Position numbers and translations under genes: made by a program
The notes under the pieces: generated by a model
The model's input: only the letters and a program-made list of their open reading frames with translations
Told to the model about the DNA's origin: nothing
The model's database searches: none
Part shown: positions 32,753 to 42,254 of the stretch, piece by piece
Position numbering within the stretch: position 1 is the stretch's first letter
Layout of the letters: each line of letters opens with the position of its first letter
Origin: Nitrincola alkalisediminis
Lineage (GTDB): Bacteria; Pseudomonadota; Gammaproteobacteria; Pseudomonadales; Balneatricaceae
Reading direction: 5' to 3'
DNA length: 64,000 bases
Assembly (NCBI RefSeq): GCF_009821115.1
Contig: NZ_VYTY01000002.1
Location: forward strand, 310,001-374,000

Positions 32753-34458
32753 CGATTGGCCACCTGCCCTTTCCCCTCAGGCCACTTATCTGGGTCGATG
32801 TTAAGTAGACGCATCGCCCCCTGAGTCACACGTGAAAAGACTGGCGCAGCCACTTCCCCACCGTAGTACTCTCGACCTTTAGGGTTATCAACCATAACTA
32901 CAACTGCGAGGCGCGGATCGGAGACGGGAGCGATACCTGCAAATACAGCGGTATACTCATCACGGTTATAACCACTACTACCGAGTCGATGCACGGTGCC
33001 TGTTTTTCCTGCAACACGATAGCCCGTCACTGCGGCACGTCTTGCCGTTCCTGCTGGCCCAATGACGGTCTCCATCATATCCAAGACTTGATGTCCGACG
33101 CCCTCAGGCATGATTCGATGGCCTTTATTTTCATCAATTTTAAGCAAGGAAACAGGGCGCATAATGCCGTCTGAAGCAAAGGGAATATAGGCTTGCGCGA
33201 GCTGCAAAGGGGTGACGGATAGGCCATAACCATAGGACATGGTGGCACGCTCAACGACTTGACGCTCTGAAACAAACGGCAATACACCGCTTCGCTCACC
33301 GGGGAAACCTGTATGGGTCATTTGCCCCATGCCCATATTTTGCAGCAATGAAGGCAATCGATCATGCTCCATATCAAGCACCAAGCGCACGGTTCCAACG
33401 TTACTGGATTTAGTGATAATGCCGGTTAAATCCAGATCACCGTAGTTACGAAAATCACGTATGGTCGCATTGCGAACCCTCATGGTCCCGGGCGACGTTT
33501 TCACCACTGTGTCGGGCTTGTAGCGCCCAGTCATTAGTGCCGCGGCAACTGACATAGGCTTAACCGTTGATCCCGGCTCAAACAAATCGGTCATGGCTCG
33601 ATTGCGCAAGGCCGCAGGCTGAAGTCGAGACCGATCGTTTGGGTTGTACGAAGGCTGGTTAACCATTGCCAAGACCTCACCCGTCTGCACATCCAGAATA
33701 ACAACAGATCCTGAATCCGCATTATGGGCCTCAACCACGGCTTTAAGCTCACGATACGCCATATATTGGAGGCGTAAATCAATACTCAACTGTAAGTCAG
33801 TACCGGGCTGTGCATCCTGTATAGAACGAATATGGCTTATCGTACGTCCGACACGGTCCCGCATCACCAATTTACGACCGTGTTCACCACTTAAAATTTG
33901 TTCATAGGCCAGCTCCATGCCCTCTTGCCCCTCACCGTCGACATTGGTAAAACCAACGATGTGAGCCGTGACCTCACCTGCCGGATAGAAGCGACGATAT
34001 TCCCGATCAACATTGACACCTGGAATGCCTAAAACCTGAACATTCTCAGCCAGTTCAGGTGTCACTTGACGACGCAGGTAGACAAATCGACGCTCAGCAT
34101 TGCTTTGCAAGCGGCTCAACAATTCATCATGAGGAATTTCGAGCACTTGACTCAAACGACGGAAATTACGATGTTGTACGTCTATAAATCGGGGGTCAAC
34201 CCAAATACTGGCTACAGGCGCACTCACCGCTAAGGGTTCACCATTTCGATCCGTAATCAAACCACGATGTGCGGGTATCAGCATGGTACGCACACTGCGT
34301 GCATCACCTTGATTCTGAAGAAAGGCTTGATCGACCATGTACAAAGACAACAACTTGCCGGTAATACCTACCACGAGAACCAAAAAAATGGCAAAGACCA
34401 GCCACAAACGCCAGCCTTTAGCCGCTTGTCCTTGATGCTGTTCTACTTTACTGCTCAT
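32749..34458 (-). CDS. ftsI: Septal peptidoglycan transpeptidase FtsI (PBP3)
   Basis: FtsI is the class B penicillin-binding protein that cross-links septal peptidoglycan, partnered with FtsW. The 569-residue protein has a short cytoplasmic tail, one membrane helix (about 19-41), a pedestal domain and a transpeptidase domain. The catalytic motifs are STVK (297-300), SSN (351-353) and KTGT (485-488). It overlaps ftsL and murE in the usual order. Confidence 0.98.
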   Translation of the reverse strand: MSSKVEQHQGQAAKGWRLWLVFAIFLVLVVGITGKLLSLYMVDQAFLQNQGDARSVRTMLIPAHRGLITDRNGEPLAVSAPVASIWVDPRFIDVQHRNFRRLSQVLEIPHDELLSRLQSNAERRFVYLRRQVTPELAENVQVLGIPGVNVDREYRRFYPAGEVTAHIVGFTNVDGEGQEGMELAYEQILSGEHGRKLVMRDRVGRTISHIRSIQDAQPGTDLQLSIDLRLQYMAYRELKAVVEAHNADSGSVVILDVQTGEVLAMVNQPSYNPNDRSRLQPAALRNRAMTDLFEPGSTVKPMSVAAALMTGRYKPDTVVKTSPGTMRVRNATIRDFRNYGDLDLTGIITKSSNVGTVRLVLDMEHDRLPSLLQNMGMGQMTHTGFPGERSGVLPFVSERQVVERATMSYGYGLSVTPLQLAQAYIPFASDGIMRPVSLLKIDENKGHRIMPEGVGHQVLDMMETVIGPAGTARRAAVTGYRVAGKTGTVHRLGSSGYNRDEYTAVFAGIAPVSDPRLAVVVMVDNPKGREYYGGEVAAPVFSRVTQGAMRLLNIDPDKWPEGKGQVANR

Positions 34459-34810
34459 CTCTTACGATCTCTATATCAGAAGGTTCGGGTGCTCTCATAC
34501 CGATGCGAGACTCAGCTTCACTTTCAATTCGGCTGTGACCGCCCCAAGTACTTTGTTCCAAAAGGAGCTGACCCCATTCAACTTGCAACTCATCCCACTG
34601 GTGTACAAGAACTTGATGATCATTAAATAAGCGGCGGTAGTCGTATGCCGCTTGAATTACCAAAAGGGCTGTCATCACAATTGCGATAATCAAAACACAT
34701 AAAATCACGGCAGGACGAAATAGCTCACCACTGTCAATTAACGGCTCAACAGATGCTTCATCATTTCGTCGCCACGAAAGAACGTTTTTTTTAATATCGC
34801 TCAAGCGCAT
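34448..34810 (-). CDS. ftsL: Cell division protein FtsL
   Basis: This 120-residue bitopic protein has a cytoplasmic segment of about 32 residues, one membrane helix (about 33-55, AVILCVLIIAIVMTALLVIQ) and a periplasmic coiled-coil-like part. FtsL forms the FtsQLB complex that activates FtsWI. Sequence conservation in the family is low; position between rsmH and ftsI and the topology support the call. It overlaps both neighbours by about 10 bp. Confidence 0.9.
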   Translation of the reverse strand: MRLSDIKKNVLSWRRNDEASVEPLIDSGELFRPAVILCVLIIAIVMTALLVIQAAYDYRRLFNDHQVLVHQWDELQVEWGQLLLEQSTWGGHSRIESEAESRIGMRAPEPSDIEIVRDEQ

Positions 34811-35739
34811 TTCACAGCCACTCGCATCACGGCACTACGCGCTCTAGGATTGACATTCAACTCGTCTTTACCTGCACGAATCGCTTTTCCAACCGAGCGT
34901 AAACGCTGATTTAACATAGACTGGGTAAAGGGCACTCCAGTCGGCAGGTGCTCGTCTCCTTTAACATGCTTACGAATAAACCGCTTAGCAATGCGATCTT
35001 CTAAAGAATGAAAACTGATCACAACCAACACCCCGCCAATGGCCAAAACGTCCAGCGCTTGATCCAAGCATTGCTCAATATCATCCAACTCTTTATTAAT
35101 GTGGATACGTATCCCCTGAAACGCTCTCGTCGCTGGATTTTTACCTTTTTCCCAACGAGGATTGGCATCCGTAATTATTTTGGCCAAGCGACCCGTCGTC
35201 AAAATCGGGGATGTTTGGCGCTCCATAATAATGGCCTTGGCCATACGTCGCGAAAAACGCTCCTCACCGTAGTGATACAAGACATCAGCTATTTCAGCCT
35301 CAGAGGCACGATTAATCCATTCCGCAGCGCTTTCGCCTACCGATGTATTCATGCGCATATCCAAGGGACCATCATGCATAAAACTGAAACCGCGTTGTGG
35401 ATCATCTAACTGAGGTGAGCTGACTCCTAAATCCAACAACACGCCCGTCACTTTACCGCGCATCCCTCGCGTTTCAGCAAAGTGACTGATTTCACTAAAG
35501 GACCCGTGTTCTATTTCAAATCTCGGCTCATCGCCAAAATGCGCCTGAGCATAGGCAATCGCTTCAGGATCTTTATCAATGGCCATCAAACGACCATCTG
35601 GACCGAGTGTTTGAATGATTTTGGAGGAATGTCCCCCTCGACCAAATGTGCCGTCAATATAAAAACCTGAGGGATCTGTGACCAAGGCGTCAACCGCTTC
35701 TTGAAGCAATACCGTGGTGTGAATAAATTCCTGAGTCAT
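34801..35739 (-). CDS. rsmH: 16S rRNA (cytosine-1402-N4) methyltransferase RsmH
   Basis: RsmH (MraW) methylates N4 of C1402 in the decoding centre of 16S rRNA. The 312-residue protein has the SAM-binding motif DGTFGRGGHS (about 29-38) and LLDLGVSSPQLD (about 101-112), and close to the usual length of 313. RsmI, encoded at 48505, methylates the same nucleotide on the ribose. It is the second gene of the dcw cluster, 35 bp after mraZ. Confidence 0.97.
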   Translation of the reverse strand: MTQEFIHTTVLLQEAVDALVTDPSGFYIDGTFGRGGHSSKIIQTLGPDGRLMAIDKDPEAIAYAQAHFGDEPRFEIEHGSFSEISHFAETRGMRGKVTGVLLDLGVSSPQLDDPQRGFSFMHDGPLDMRMNTSVGESAAEWINRASEAEIADVLYHYGEERFSRRMAKAIIMERQTSPILTTGRLAKIITDANPRWEKGKNPATRAFQGIRIHINKELDDIEQCLDQALDVLAIGGVLVVISFHSLEDRIAKRFIRKHVKGDEHLPTGVPFTQSMLNQRLRSVGKAIRAGKDELNVNPRARSAVMRVAVKCA

Positions 35740-35774
35740 GCAGATCCTATCGTTTTATCAAGCTATCGCGTTAT

Positions 35775-36227
35775 TTAGAGTGACAAATCGAGCATTTCAG
35801 CAGGCAATTCTGCTGAATCCGTCTCATCAAGATATTCATCACGAGTTTCGTTCCAATGAGATTCACTCCATATCTCAAACTTTCGTCCTTGGCCTAGCAG
35901 TATGAGCTTCTTATCCAGCCCTGCGTATTCACGCAAGCTTGATGGCAGCAATAAACGACCATTGGCATCAAGCTCAAGATCTGTTGCATGACCAATCAAT
36001 AAACGCTGGATGCGTCGAGCGGCTTTATTAAAGCTGGGTAAAGCCTCGATTTTTGCTTGTATGACTTCCCACTCCGGCAAGGGATACAGCAATAAGCAAC
36101 GCGCTTCAGTGTCAATAGTGGCCACCATCTGTCCATTGCAATGCTCAGCGATCATATCGCGATAGCGAGCCGGAACCGCGAGGCGTCCCTTTGCATCCAG
36201 ATTGATCGGATTGACTCCGCGGAACAT
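35775..36227 (-). CDS. mraZ: Transcriptional regulator MraZ
   Basis: MraZ is an AbrB-fold, ring-forming DNA-binding protein that represses the dcw promoter in E. coli. The 150-residue protein has two SpoVT/AbrB-like repeats, each with a D-x-[KN]-GR motif ([14 protein letters not shown] at 10-23; [14 protein letters not shown] at 93-106). I chose ATG 36227, which gives the family N-terminus MFRGV. A GTG nine bases upstream is closer to the GGAGG site, so a three-residue-longer form is possible. It heads the cluster just downstream of its own boxes. Confidence 0.95.
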   Translation of the reverse strand: MFRGVNPINLDAKGRLAVPARYRDMIAEHCNGQMVATIDTEARCLLLYPLPEWEVIQAKIEALPSFNKAARRIQRLLIGHATDLELDANGRLLLPSSLREYAGLDKKLILLGQGRKFEIWSESHWNETRDEYLDETDSAELPAEMLDLSL

Positions 36228-36252
36228 GATGCCCACTGAACCTCCATTTACC

Positions 36253-36286
36253 CCACTTTGAACCACTTTGAACCACTTTTACCCAC
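36253..36286 (-). promoter_or_regulatory. Array of four MraZ boxes
   Basis: Read on the minus strand, four GTGG(G/T) units occur with an exact 10-bp period (CCAC on the plus strand at 36253, 36263, 36273 and 36283). The spacers are TAAAA or TCAAA-like. This matches the TGGG-N5 tandem boxes bound by MraZ in E. coli and Mycoplasma. The array lies immediately downstream of the -10 element, so MraZ binding should block initiation: autorepression of the cluster. Confidence 0.85.
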
Positions 36287-36294
36287 AATTGCAC

Positions 36295-36323
36295 ACTATA
36301 GATAGTAAGCCCAACCAATGCAA
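36295..36323 (-). promoter_or_regulatory. mraZ promoter of the division and cell wall cluster
   Basis: On the minus strand a -35 TTGCAT (36318-36323) and a -10 TATAGT (36295-36300) are separated by exactly 17 bp. The predicted start near 36288 lies at the edge of the MraZ boxes. This is the main promoter expected for mraZ to lpxC. Confidence 0.82.
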
Positions 36324-36529
36324 GGGCAGGCATGAGGGCAAATCAGCATTTATCAATTGTGCAAAAAGAGCAGATCTCTGACATGACTGCACGACAGGCA
36401 GAAAACTCTTTAAAGTCAACCCTATAAATCAGAAAAAACAGAATACTGTTAATAAAAACAGTGTCGTTAGGCGAGATCCAGAGCGAAGTTTTCACGCAAA
36501 TTTAATTATTATTTTTTTGTAAACGTCAG
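36324..36529. other. Intergenic DNA between the mraZ promoter and the amtB terminator
   Basis: No gene is seen. The stretch is A/T-rich and contains only a short ACTGTT/AACAGT inverted repeat (36445-36462). It marks the left border of the methylamine island. No target-site duplication, tRNA fragment or transposon end was recognised. Confidence 0.6.
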
Positions 36530-36558
36530 GCATAAAAAAAGGCCTATACAGGCCTTTT
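36530..36558 (-). terminator. Terminator of the methylamine operon, after amtB
   Basis: AAAAGGCCT (36537-36545) pairs with AGGCCTTTT (36550-36558) around a 4-base loop. On the minus strand it is followed by a T run. It lies 22 bp beyond the amtB stop and separates this operon from mraZ. Confidence 0.88.
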
Positions 36559-36579
36559 GGATGGAGGGTTTACGATGTT

Positions 36580-37917
36580 TCAACCCGCAGCTGCAGGTGA
36601 TGAAACGCGGGATGACCGTGTTGTTGATGAAGTCGAGTCTGAATCCTGATAAGGATCGGACGCTTGAGATGCTGGACCAAACTCAGGATAGGCCAACATC
36701 CCACATTCATGGATGTCCATGCCTTCAAGTTCTTCATCCTCGCTCACGCGCAGAGGCATAATCAGATTCAAGATAAACAACACGACAAAACTGGCGACAA
36801 ACATCCAAGAAATGATGACCAAAGTGCCTATCAATTGCCCCATAAACGTTGCCTCTGAGTTACTGAGCATAACGGCAAAAATCCCCCAAATTCCGGCACT
36901 GCCGTGAACCGATATCGCACCGACGGGGTCATCCAGTTTGAGCTTATCCAAAGCCAATACAGACACGACGACAACTATTCCACCGACAGCCCCAATCAAC
37001 ACAGACAATCCCGGCGATGGCAACAGGGGTTCAGCTGTAATGGAGACCAAACCTGCCAAAGCCCCATTAATCGTCATCGTAATATCTGTTTTGCCAAACA
37101 GGAATTTAGCAAAGAGTGCAGCAACGACTGCACCTGATGCTGCGGCCGCATTTGTATTGACAAAAATTTGCGCAACGGCGTTGGCTTCTTCAAGGTTTGC
37201 GATCTTTAATTCAGATCCGCCATTAAACCCAAACCACCCCATCCATAGAATAAACATACCCAACGTGGCCATGGGCAAATTTGCGCCTGGGATGGGTCTC
37301 ACCTCGCCCTTGGGACCGTACTTCCCCTTGCGCGCACCCACCAAAATGACCGCTGCTAAAGCAGCCGCCGCTCCTGCTGCATGCACGACGATGGAGCCTG
37401 CAAAATCCTGGAAGCCCATTTCATCTAGGAAACCACCACCCCACTTCCAGTACCCAGATACCGGATAAATCACACTCACCATAAAAATGGCAAACACGAG
37501 AAATGGCCAAAGTCGCATTCTCTCGGCAACAGCGCCAGAGACAATGGACATGGTGGCTGCAGCAAAGACGGCTTGGAAAATAAAATCCGCCATACTGGAG
37601 TAGTAAGGGGCATCTTCGTCACCGCTTAATACACTTTCCAATGTGTGATCTTCGCCCAGTAAAAAGTCTATACCTGGAATCAGGCTATTGACGGGCGCAC
37701 TGGGGTACATAATGTTATAGCCAATAAACAGATAAACCGTGCAGGCAACGCCGTATAAAAGAACGTTTTTGTTCAAGATTTCAACGGTATTTTTTGAGCG
37801 CACCAAGCCAGCTTCCAGCATCGCAAAGCCTGCGGCCATCCACATCACGAGTGCCGTGCACATCAAAAAATAGAAGGTATCTAGGGCATAGCCCAACTCA
37901 ATAATCATAGGATCCAT
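36580..37917 (-). CDS. amtB: Ammonium/methylammonium transporter AmtB
   Basis: The 445-residue membrane protein belongs to the Amt/MEP/Rh family, with about eleven helices. It has the conserved AFAAATMS-type F-gate region (VFAAATMSIVSGAVAER, about 117-133) and the twin histidines H179 and H338 of the pore. No signal peptide is evident. It lies 43 bp after mgsC at the end of the methylamine operon, with no glnK beside it. Amt channels accept methylammonium, so it could import the pathway substrate or recapture ammonia. Which one dominates is inference. Confidence 0.92.
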   Translation of the reverse strand: MDPMIIELGYALDTFYFLMCTALVMWMAAGFAMLEAGLVRSKNTVEILNKNVLLYGVACTVYLFIGYNIMYPSAPVNSLIPGIDFLLGEDHTLESVLSGDEDAPYYSSMADFIFQAVFAAATMSIVSGAVAERMRLWPFLVFAIFMVSVIYPVSGYWKWGGGFLDEMGFQDFAGSIVVHAAGAAAALAAVILVGARKGKYGPKGEVRPIPGANLPMATLGMFILWMGWFGFNGGSELKIANLEEANAVAQIFVNTNAAAASGAVVAALFAKFLFGKTDITMTINGALAGLVSITAEPLLPSPGLSVLIGAVGGIVVVVSVLALDKLKLDDPVGAISVHGSAGIWGIFAVMLSNSEATFMGQLIGTLVIISWMFVASFVVLFILNLIMPLRVSEDEELEGMDIHECGMLAYPEFGPASQASDPYQDSDSTSSTTRSSRVSSPAAAG

Positions 37918-37960
37918 CGTCGTATCTCCCGAATAGGCTCTCTGGCAGAGGACATATCAT

Positions 37961-39286
37961 TTAAAAGGATTGACCGGGTATCCATTGAGTTCCAGCCAAT
38001 GGCACCCGCGCCATGGCTGCAGCCTCAACGGTCAGCGCAACTAAATCCTCTGGTTCTAAATGGCGAAGATCATTTTTGCCACAAGCTCGAGCCAGTGTTT
38101 GCGCTTCTAAGGTCAGCACCCGCAAATAATTTGCAATTCGGCGCCCTCCCTCAATTGGGTCTAGTCGCTGCATTAAGTCAGGGTCCTGCGTGGAAATACC
38201 CGCTGGGTCTTTTCCTTCGTGGTAGTCATCATAAAAACCGGCAGCGGACCCGATTTTTTCATACTCCGATTGCCATTTAGGGTGGTTGCATCCCAAGGCA
38301 ATCAACGCCGCCGTACCAATTGCAACCGCATCCGCCCCTAAGGCCATGCATTTAGCAACATCTGCGCCATTGCGAATCCCGCCCGATACAATTAACTGCA
38401 CCTTACGATGCATACCCATTTCTTGCAGAGCTTGCACGGCTTGAGGAATGGCAGCCAGAGTCGGAATACCCACATGCTCAATGAATACATCCTGTGTTGC
38501 GGCCGTTCCACCTTGCATACCATCCACCACAATCACATCTGCACCAGCCTTGACGGCCAGCTTGACATCGTAATAGGTTCGCGTGGCACCCACCTTAATG
38601 TAAATTGGCACCTGCCAATCGGTGATTTCTCTAAGCTCCTGAATCTTAATGGCCAAGTCATCAGGCCCAGTCCAATCCGGGTGTCGGCATGCAGAGCGCT
38701 GATCGACTCCCTTAGGTAACGTCCGCATCATTGCGACGCGATCCGTGATTTTTTGCCCAAGGAGCATGCCGCCACCGCCAGGCTTCGCTCCTTGCCCTAG
38801 AACGACTTCAATGGCGTCAGCTTTACGAAGATCATCCGGATTCATACCGTAGCGTGATGGCAAGTATTGATAGACGAGCTTACTGGATTGCCCTCGCTCT
38901 TCTGGGGTCATGCCACCATCCCCTGTCGTTGTTGACGTTCCAACAGCAGAGGCACCTCGTCCTAAGGCTTCTTTCGCATTTGCCGATAAGGCACCAAAAC
39001 TCATGCCTGCAATCGTGACGGGGGTTTCGATCACAATCGGTTTTTTGGCAAAACGTGTACCTAAGGTGACAGAGGTATTGCACTTCTCACGGTAGCCCTC
39101 AAGTGGGTAGCGCGACATACTGGCACCTAAAAACAACAAGTCGTCGAAATGCGGTACTTTTCGTTTCGCACCAAAGCCACGAATATCATAAATGCCTGTG
39201 TCTGCGGCACGTTGAATTTCAGCAATCGTATTACGATCAAAGGTTGCGGACTCGCGCATACCGGGCTTAACATTGATATCAGTCAT
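37961..39286 (-). CDS. mgsC: N-methylglutamate synthase subunit C (glutamate synthase FMN domain)
   Basis: The 441-residue protein matches the FMN/iron-sulfur synthase domain of glutamate synthase (GltB), also called GlxD. It has a PGGGGML loop, a barrel with IKVGATRTYYDVKLAVKAGA and VDGMQGGTAAT, and the SGGIRNGADV phosphate-binding motif. In N-methylglutamate synthase it reduces and joins the bound 2-oxoglutarate/methylamine adduct. I use ATG 39286 (MTDINVKPG), with GAGG 8 bases upstream; the longer frame overlaps mgsB. It lies 10 bp after mgsB. A GlxD role in an ordinary glutamate-synthase-like system is the alternative. Confidence 0.85.
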   Translation of the reverse strand: MTDINVKPGMRESATFDRNTIAEIQRAADTGIYDIRGFGAKRKVPHFDDLLFLGASMSRYPLEGYREKCNTSVTLGTRFAKKPIVIETPVTIAGMSFGALSANAKEALGRGASAVGTSTTTGDGGMTPEERGQSSKLVYQYLPSRYGMNPDDLRKADAIEVVLGQGAKPGGGGMLLGQKITDRVAMMRTLPKGVDQRSACRHPDWTGPDDLAIKIQELREITDWQVPIYIKVGATRTYYDVKLAVKAGADVIVVDGMQGGTAATQDVFIEHVGIPTLAAIPQAVQALQEMGMHRKVQLIVSGGIRNGADVAKCMALGADAVAIGTAALIALGCNHPKWQSEYEKIGSAAGFYDDYHEGKDPAGISTQDPDLMQRLDPIEGGRRIANYLRVLTLEAQTLARACGKNDLRHLEPEDLVALTVEAAAMARVPLAGTQWIPGQSF

Positions 39287-39296
39287 ACTAAATTCC

Positions 39297-39980
39297 TCAG
39301 TAGGCAGATGCATTATCCACTTTAAAGTTGTAGAGATTACGAGCAGATCCATACCGCTTGAATGCTTCAGGCTCTTCATCGATTCCAGAGCGATTAAACA
39401 AGTCTTTTAAGGTTTGAAGGTGTTCGGCACGCATCTCTTTTTGAACACAGTCCGCACCAAGAGACTTCACATTCCCTTTCACGAAGATTTGCACCTCATA
39501 GAGCGAGTCTCCTAACGCATCGCCAGCATCACCACAAACAACCAAGTGACCCGCTTGCCCCATAAAACAACTCATGTGCCCAACATTGCCTTTAACAACA
39601 ATATCCACGCCTTTCATCGAAATACCGCAACGCGCACCCGCATTGCCTTCAATGACCAACAAGCCGCCGTGTGCCGTAGCACCAGCCGCTTGCGATGCAT
39701 CGCCTTTGACACGAATACTGCCCGACATCATATTTTCACCCACGCCTTGGCCAGCATTTCCGTGAATGACAAGATGGGCTTTTTTATTCATCCCGCCACA
39801 GAAGTAGCCAGTGTGTCCCATGATGTCGACAGAGAGGTTTTGATCCAAACCGCAGGCAATATTGTGTTTTCCGGCGGGGTTAAGCACTTTCCATTCACGT
39901 TCAGTGCACTCGGGTGCCTGATCATGTAAGGCTTGATTTAAATCTCTAACGCTTTGATGTGTGATATCAATAGTTCTCAT
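39297..39980 (-). CDS. mgsB: N-methylglutamate synthase subunit B (GXGXG domain)
   Basis: The 227-residue protein is a right-handed beta-helix of the GltB C-terminal GXGXG type (GlxC), with repeated G-x-x-G-x-G turns such as GNAGQGVGENM and GNAGARCGI. In glutamate synthase this domain is structural and links the amidotransferase and synthase parts. Here the three parts are separate proteins (MgsA, B, C). ATG 39980 (MRTIDITHQ) has GGAG 7-8 bases upstream. Its beginning lies just after the mgsA stop. Confidence 0.86.
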   Translation of the reverse strand: MRTIDITHQSVRDLNQALHDQAPECTEREWKVLNPAGKHNIACGLDQNLSVDIMGHTGYFCGGMNKKAHLVIHGNAGQGVGENMMSGSIRVKGDASQAAGATAHGGLLVIEGNAGARCGISMKGVDIVVKGNVGHMSCFMGQAGHLVVCGDAGDALGDSLYEVQIFVKGNVKSLGADCVQKEMRAEHLQTLKDLFNRSGIDEEPEAFKRYGSARNLYNFKVDNASAY

Positions 39981-39991
39981 CTCATCGCTCC

Positions 39992-40897
39992 TCAAACACT
40001 TGCTCTTTCCCAGGCATAGACAGTTGCAGGCTCAGGTTCCCATACTTTGGCATTTTCAATTCCAGGCAAGCTGGTTAAGGCTTGATACTCAGATGCCATC
40101 GCCACATAGTCGTCTGTTTCAGCCAAAACAGCTGGCTTACACGCGATGGGGTCCCGGATCACCGCAAAGCCATCTCGTGTCCCGATGGTGAAGGTAAAAA
40201 AGCCGTCAAGATCCGTCAGCGCACCTTCAAGGGCTTGTTTGAGCGTGTCTCCCTCACGTAAACGCCACGTTAAATAACCCGCCGCCACTTCAGAGTCGTT
40301 TTCCGTTTCAAAACTGATTCCTTCCCGCTTCAGGTTTTCACGTAAGCGGTTATGGTTTGAAAGTGAACCATTGTGTACAAGACACAAGTCCATGCCTGTT
40401 GAAAAAGGATGGCTTCCAGCCATGGTCACGGCCGACTCCGTCGCCATACGGGTATGGCCAATAATGTGGGTTCCTTGCATGCCCGATAAGGAAAAACGTT
40501 CTGAAATTTCAATCGGCAGCCCAACTTCCTTTAAAATTTCGATAGAACGACCAACGCTTAAAATCAATACATCCTTTGCATGCTCCGCGAACCAGCCTCT
40601 TGCTGACACCTCATCCGCTTCCAGCTTAAAAACGGCTACGTTGGCATTTTGGAACCAACTCAACTGAGCACTCAGCTCCGTTTTAGCCCGTTCAGCTAAG
40701 GTCTCCCAATCAAAATAGGGATCGGGATGTCTCAACGTCAGCTTAATCCAATGCTCAGGTACTTCATCTCCATAGATGGCAAACCCCGCGCTGTCTGGGC
40801 CTCTTTCTGTCATTGCAATTAACATAGGCTCAAATAAAGCGCCTAACTTCGGACCTAGAGCAGGATTTTTTAAATACAATCCGACAATTCCACACAT
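39992..40897 (-). CDS. mgsA: N-methylglutamate synthase subunit A (class II glutamine amidotransferase-like)
   Basis: The 301-residue protein starts MCGIVGLYLK, with Cys2 as the Ntn nucleophile after removal of Met1, and has HNGSLSNHNRLRENL and ENDSEVAAGYL. This is the GlxB/class II amidotransferase type. In the N-methylglutamate pathway it is thought to release methylamine from gamma-glutamylmethylamide and pass it to MgsBC. It lies 22 bp after gmaS. The co-occurrence with the mgd genes drives the mgs name; alone it would only be a GlxB-like amidotransferase. Confidence 0.85.
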   Translation of the reverse strand: MCGIVGLYLKNPALGPKLGALFEPMLIAMTERGPDSAGFAIYGDEVPEHWIKLTLRHPDPYFDWETLAERAKTELSAQLSWFQNANVAVFKLEADEVSARGWFAEHAKDVLILSVGRSIEILKEVGLPIEISERFSLSGMQGTHIIGHTRMATESAVTMAGSHPFSTGMDLCLVHNGSLSNHNRLRENLKREGISFETENDSEVAAGYLTWRLREGDTLKQALEGALTDLDGFFTFTIGTRDGFAVIRDPIACKPAVLAETDDYVAMASEYQALTSLPGIENAKVWEPEPATVYAWERASV

Positions 40898-40919
40898 ACT
40901 AATCTCTCCTACATTCCAA

Positions 40920-42254
40920 CTAGAAAAACTCTGCGTATTGTTTTAATTCCCAATCGGAAACATGGCGGCTGTACTCAATCCACTCCATGCGCTTGATATT
41001 GATAAACTCCTTCACAAACGCCTCTCCCAGCACTTCAGAAAACATGCTGTTGGCTTCAAGTGCATTAATCGCCTCATCAAGGTTTTGTGGCAAAATCTCA
41101 ATGCCCTTCTCTTTGCATTGCTGACGATCAAGTTCATATAAGTTGATGTTGTGCGGCTCACCCGGATCGAGCTCTCGCTCAATGCCATCCATACCCGCCG
41201 CAATCAATGCAGCGTGCACCAAATAGGGATTACAACCGGAGTCGGGCAAACGAAACTCTAGACGTCCGTATGGAATTCGAACCATTGCCGAGCGATTGTT
41301 ATCACCGTAACAAATATATGCAGGCGCCCAAGTCGAGCCTGATAACGAGCGCCCGACCACTAAGCGCTTATATGAGTTGACGGTAGGGGCCGCAAAGGCA
41401 CAGAGGGCCGGAGCGTGGTGCAGTAAGCCAGCAATGAAGTGATAGGCCATTTTAGACAAGCCCATACCGCGCGGGTCCGAGTCATCATTGAACAAATTAC
41501 GCCCATGTTCATCCGAAATAGACAGATGGAAATGCATGCCATTACCGGTCCGACTGGCATCCGGTTTTGGCATAAATGAGCAGACCATGCCCAGCTTATT
41601 GGCAATTTCGCCCGCTGCCATGCGAACGAAGGTAAAACGATCTGCCGAGGTTAGTGCATCGCTATAGGTGTAGTTAATTTCAAACTGCCCATTGGCGTCT
41701 TCATGATCGATTTGATACACATCAAAGTCGACAGCTTGCAGAGACTCCACCAATTGCTCTAAGAATTCTCGTGATCGCGATAAGCCTTTATAGTCATAAC
41801 AGGGTTTATCCAATACATCACTTTCATCCACAGGCACCAACTTGCCGTCTTGTGTTTTGCGAAAGAGGGAGAACTCCGGCTCTAATCCTGTGTTTAATGT
41901 CCACTTTTTCTTTTCTAAACGCTTTAACTGCTGCTTTAACAACACGCGGCTGCAAAATGGATGAGGCGCTTTATTCACATAGCCATCACATGCCAAACGA
42001 GCATAGCCTGGCTGCCAAGGCACCGCACTTAAGGTCGACAAGTCACCACGTGCCATGAAATCAGGCCCATGCGGCTGCATTCCCATCCCCCACACAGCGA
42101 ACCCTGCAAACCCTGCACCTTTTTCGACAACATCCATCAGGGTATGAACGGGAACAGACTTGGTTTTGGCGACACCATGAATGTCGACAAACTGCGCCAA
42201 GACATATTTGATCTGATGAGTATCGATGAATGATTGAACATCTGTGGGCATCAT
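40920..42254 (-). CDS. gmaS: Gamma-glutamylmethylamide synthetase (glutamine synthetase type III-like)
   Basis: The 444-residue protein has the glutamine synthetase fold: EPEFSLF for metal binding (about 147-153), the [12 protein letters not shown]-site region (about 249-257) and [19 protein letters not shown] (about 336-354). It is shorter than GlnA type I (about 470) and resembles GlnT/GmaS proteins. Its gene lies between mgd and mgs genes, so the likely reaction is ATP-dependent ligation of methylamine to glutamate. GGAGG six bases before ATG 42254 supports the start. It overlaps mgdD by 4 bp. GlnT-type glutamine synthesis is the alternative. Confidence 0.87.
   Translation of the reverse strand: MMPTDVQSFIDTHQIKYVLAQFVDIHGVAKTKSVPVHTLMDVVEKGAGFAGFAVWGMGMQPHGPDFMARGDLSTLSAVPWQPGYARLACDGYVNKAPHPFCSRVLLKQQLKRLEKKKWTLNTGLEPEFSLFRKTQDGKLVPVDESDVLDKPCYDYKGLSRSREFLEQLVESLQAVDFDVYQIDHEDANGQFEINYTYSDALTSADRFTFVRMAAGEIANKLGMVCSFMPKPDASRTGNGMHFHLSISDEHGRNLFNDDSDPRGMGLSKMAYHFIAGLLHHAPALCAFAAPTVNSYKRLVVGRSLSGSTWAPAYICYGDNNRSAMVRIPYGRLEFRLPDSGCNPYLVHAALIAAGMDGIERELDPGEPHNINLYELDRQQCKEKGIEILPQNLDEAINALEANSMFSEVLGEAFVKEFINIKRMEWIEYSRHVSDWELKQYAEFF

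Noticed and set aside
40920-42254. Ordinary glutamine synthetase glnA
   Set aside because: Shorter than type I GlnA, no GlnA adenylylation context, and placed between mgd and mgs genes; GmaS is the better call, though GlnT cannot be fully excluded.
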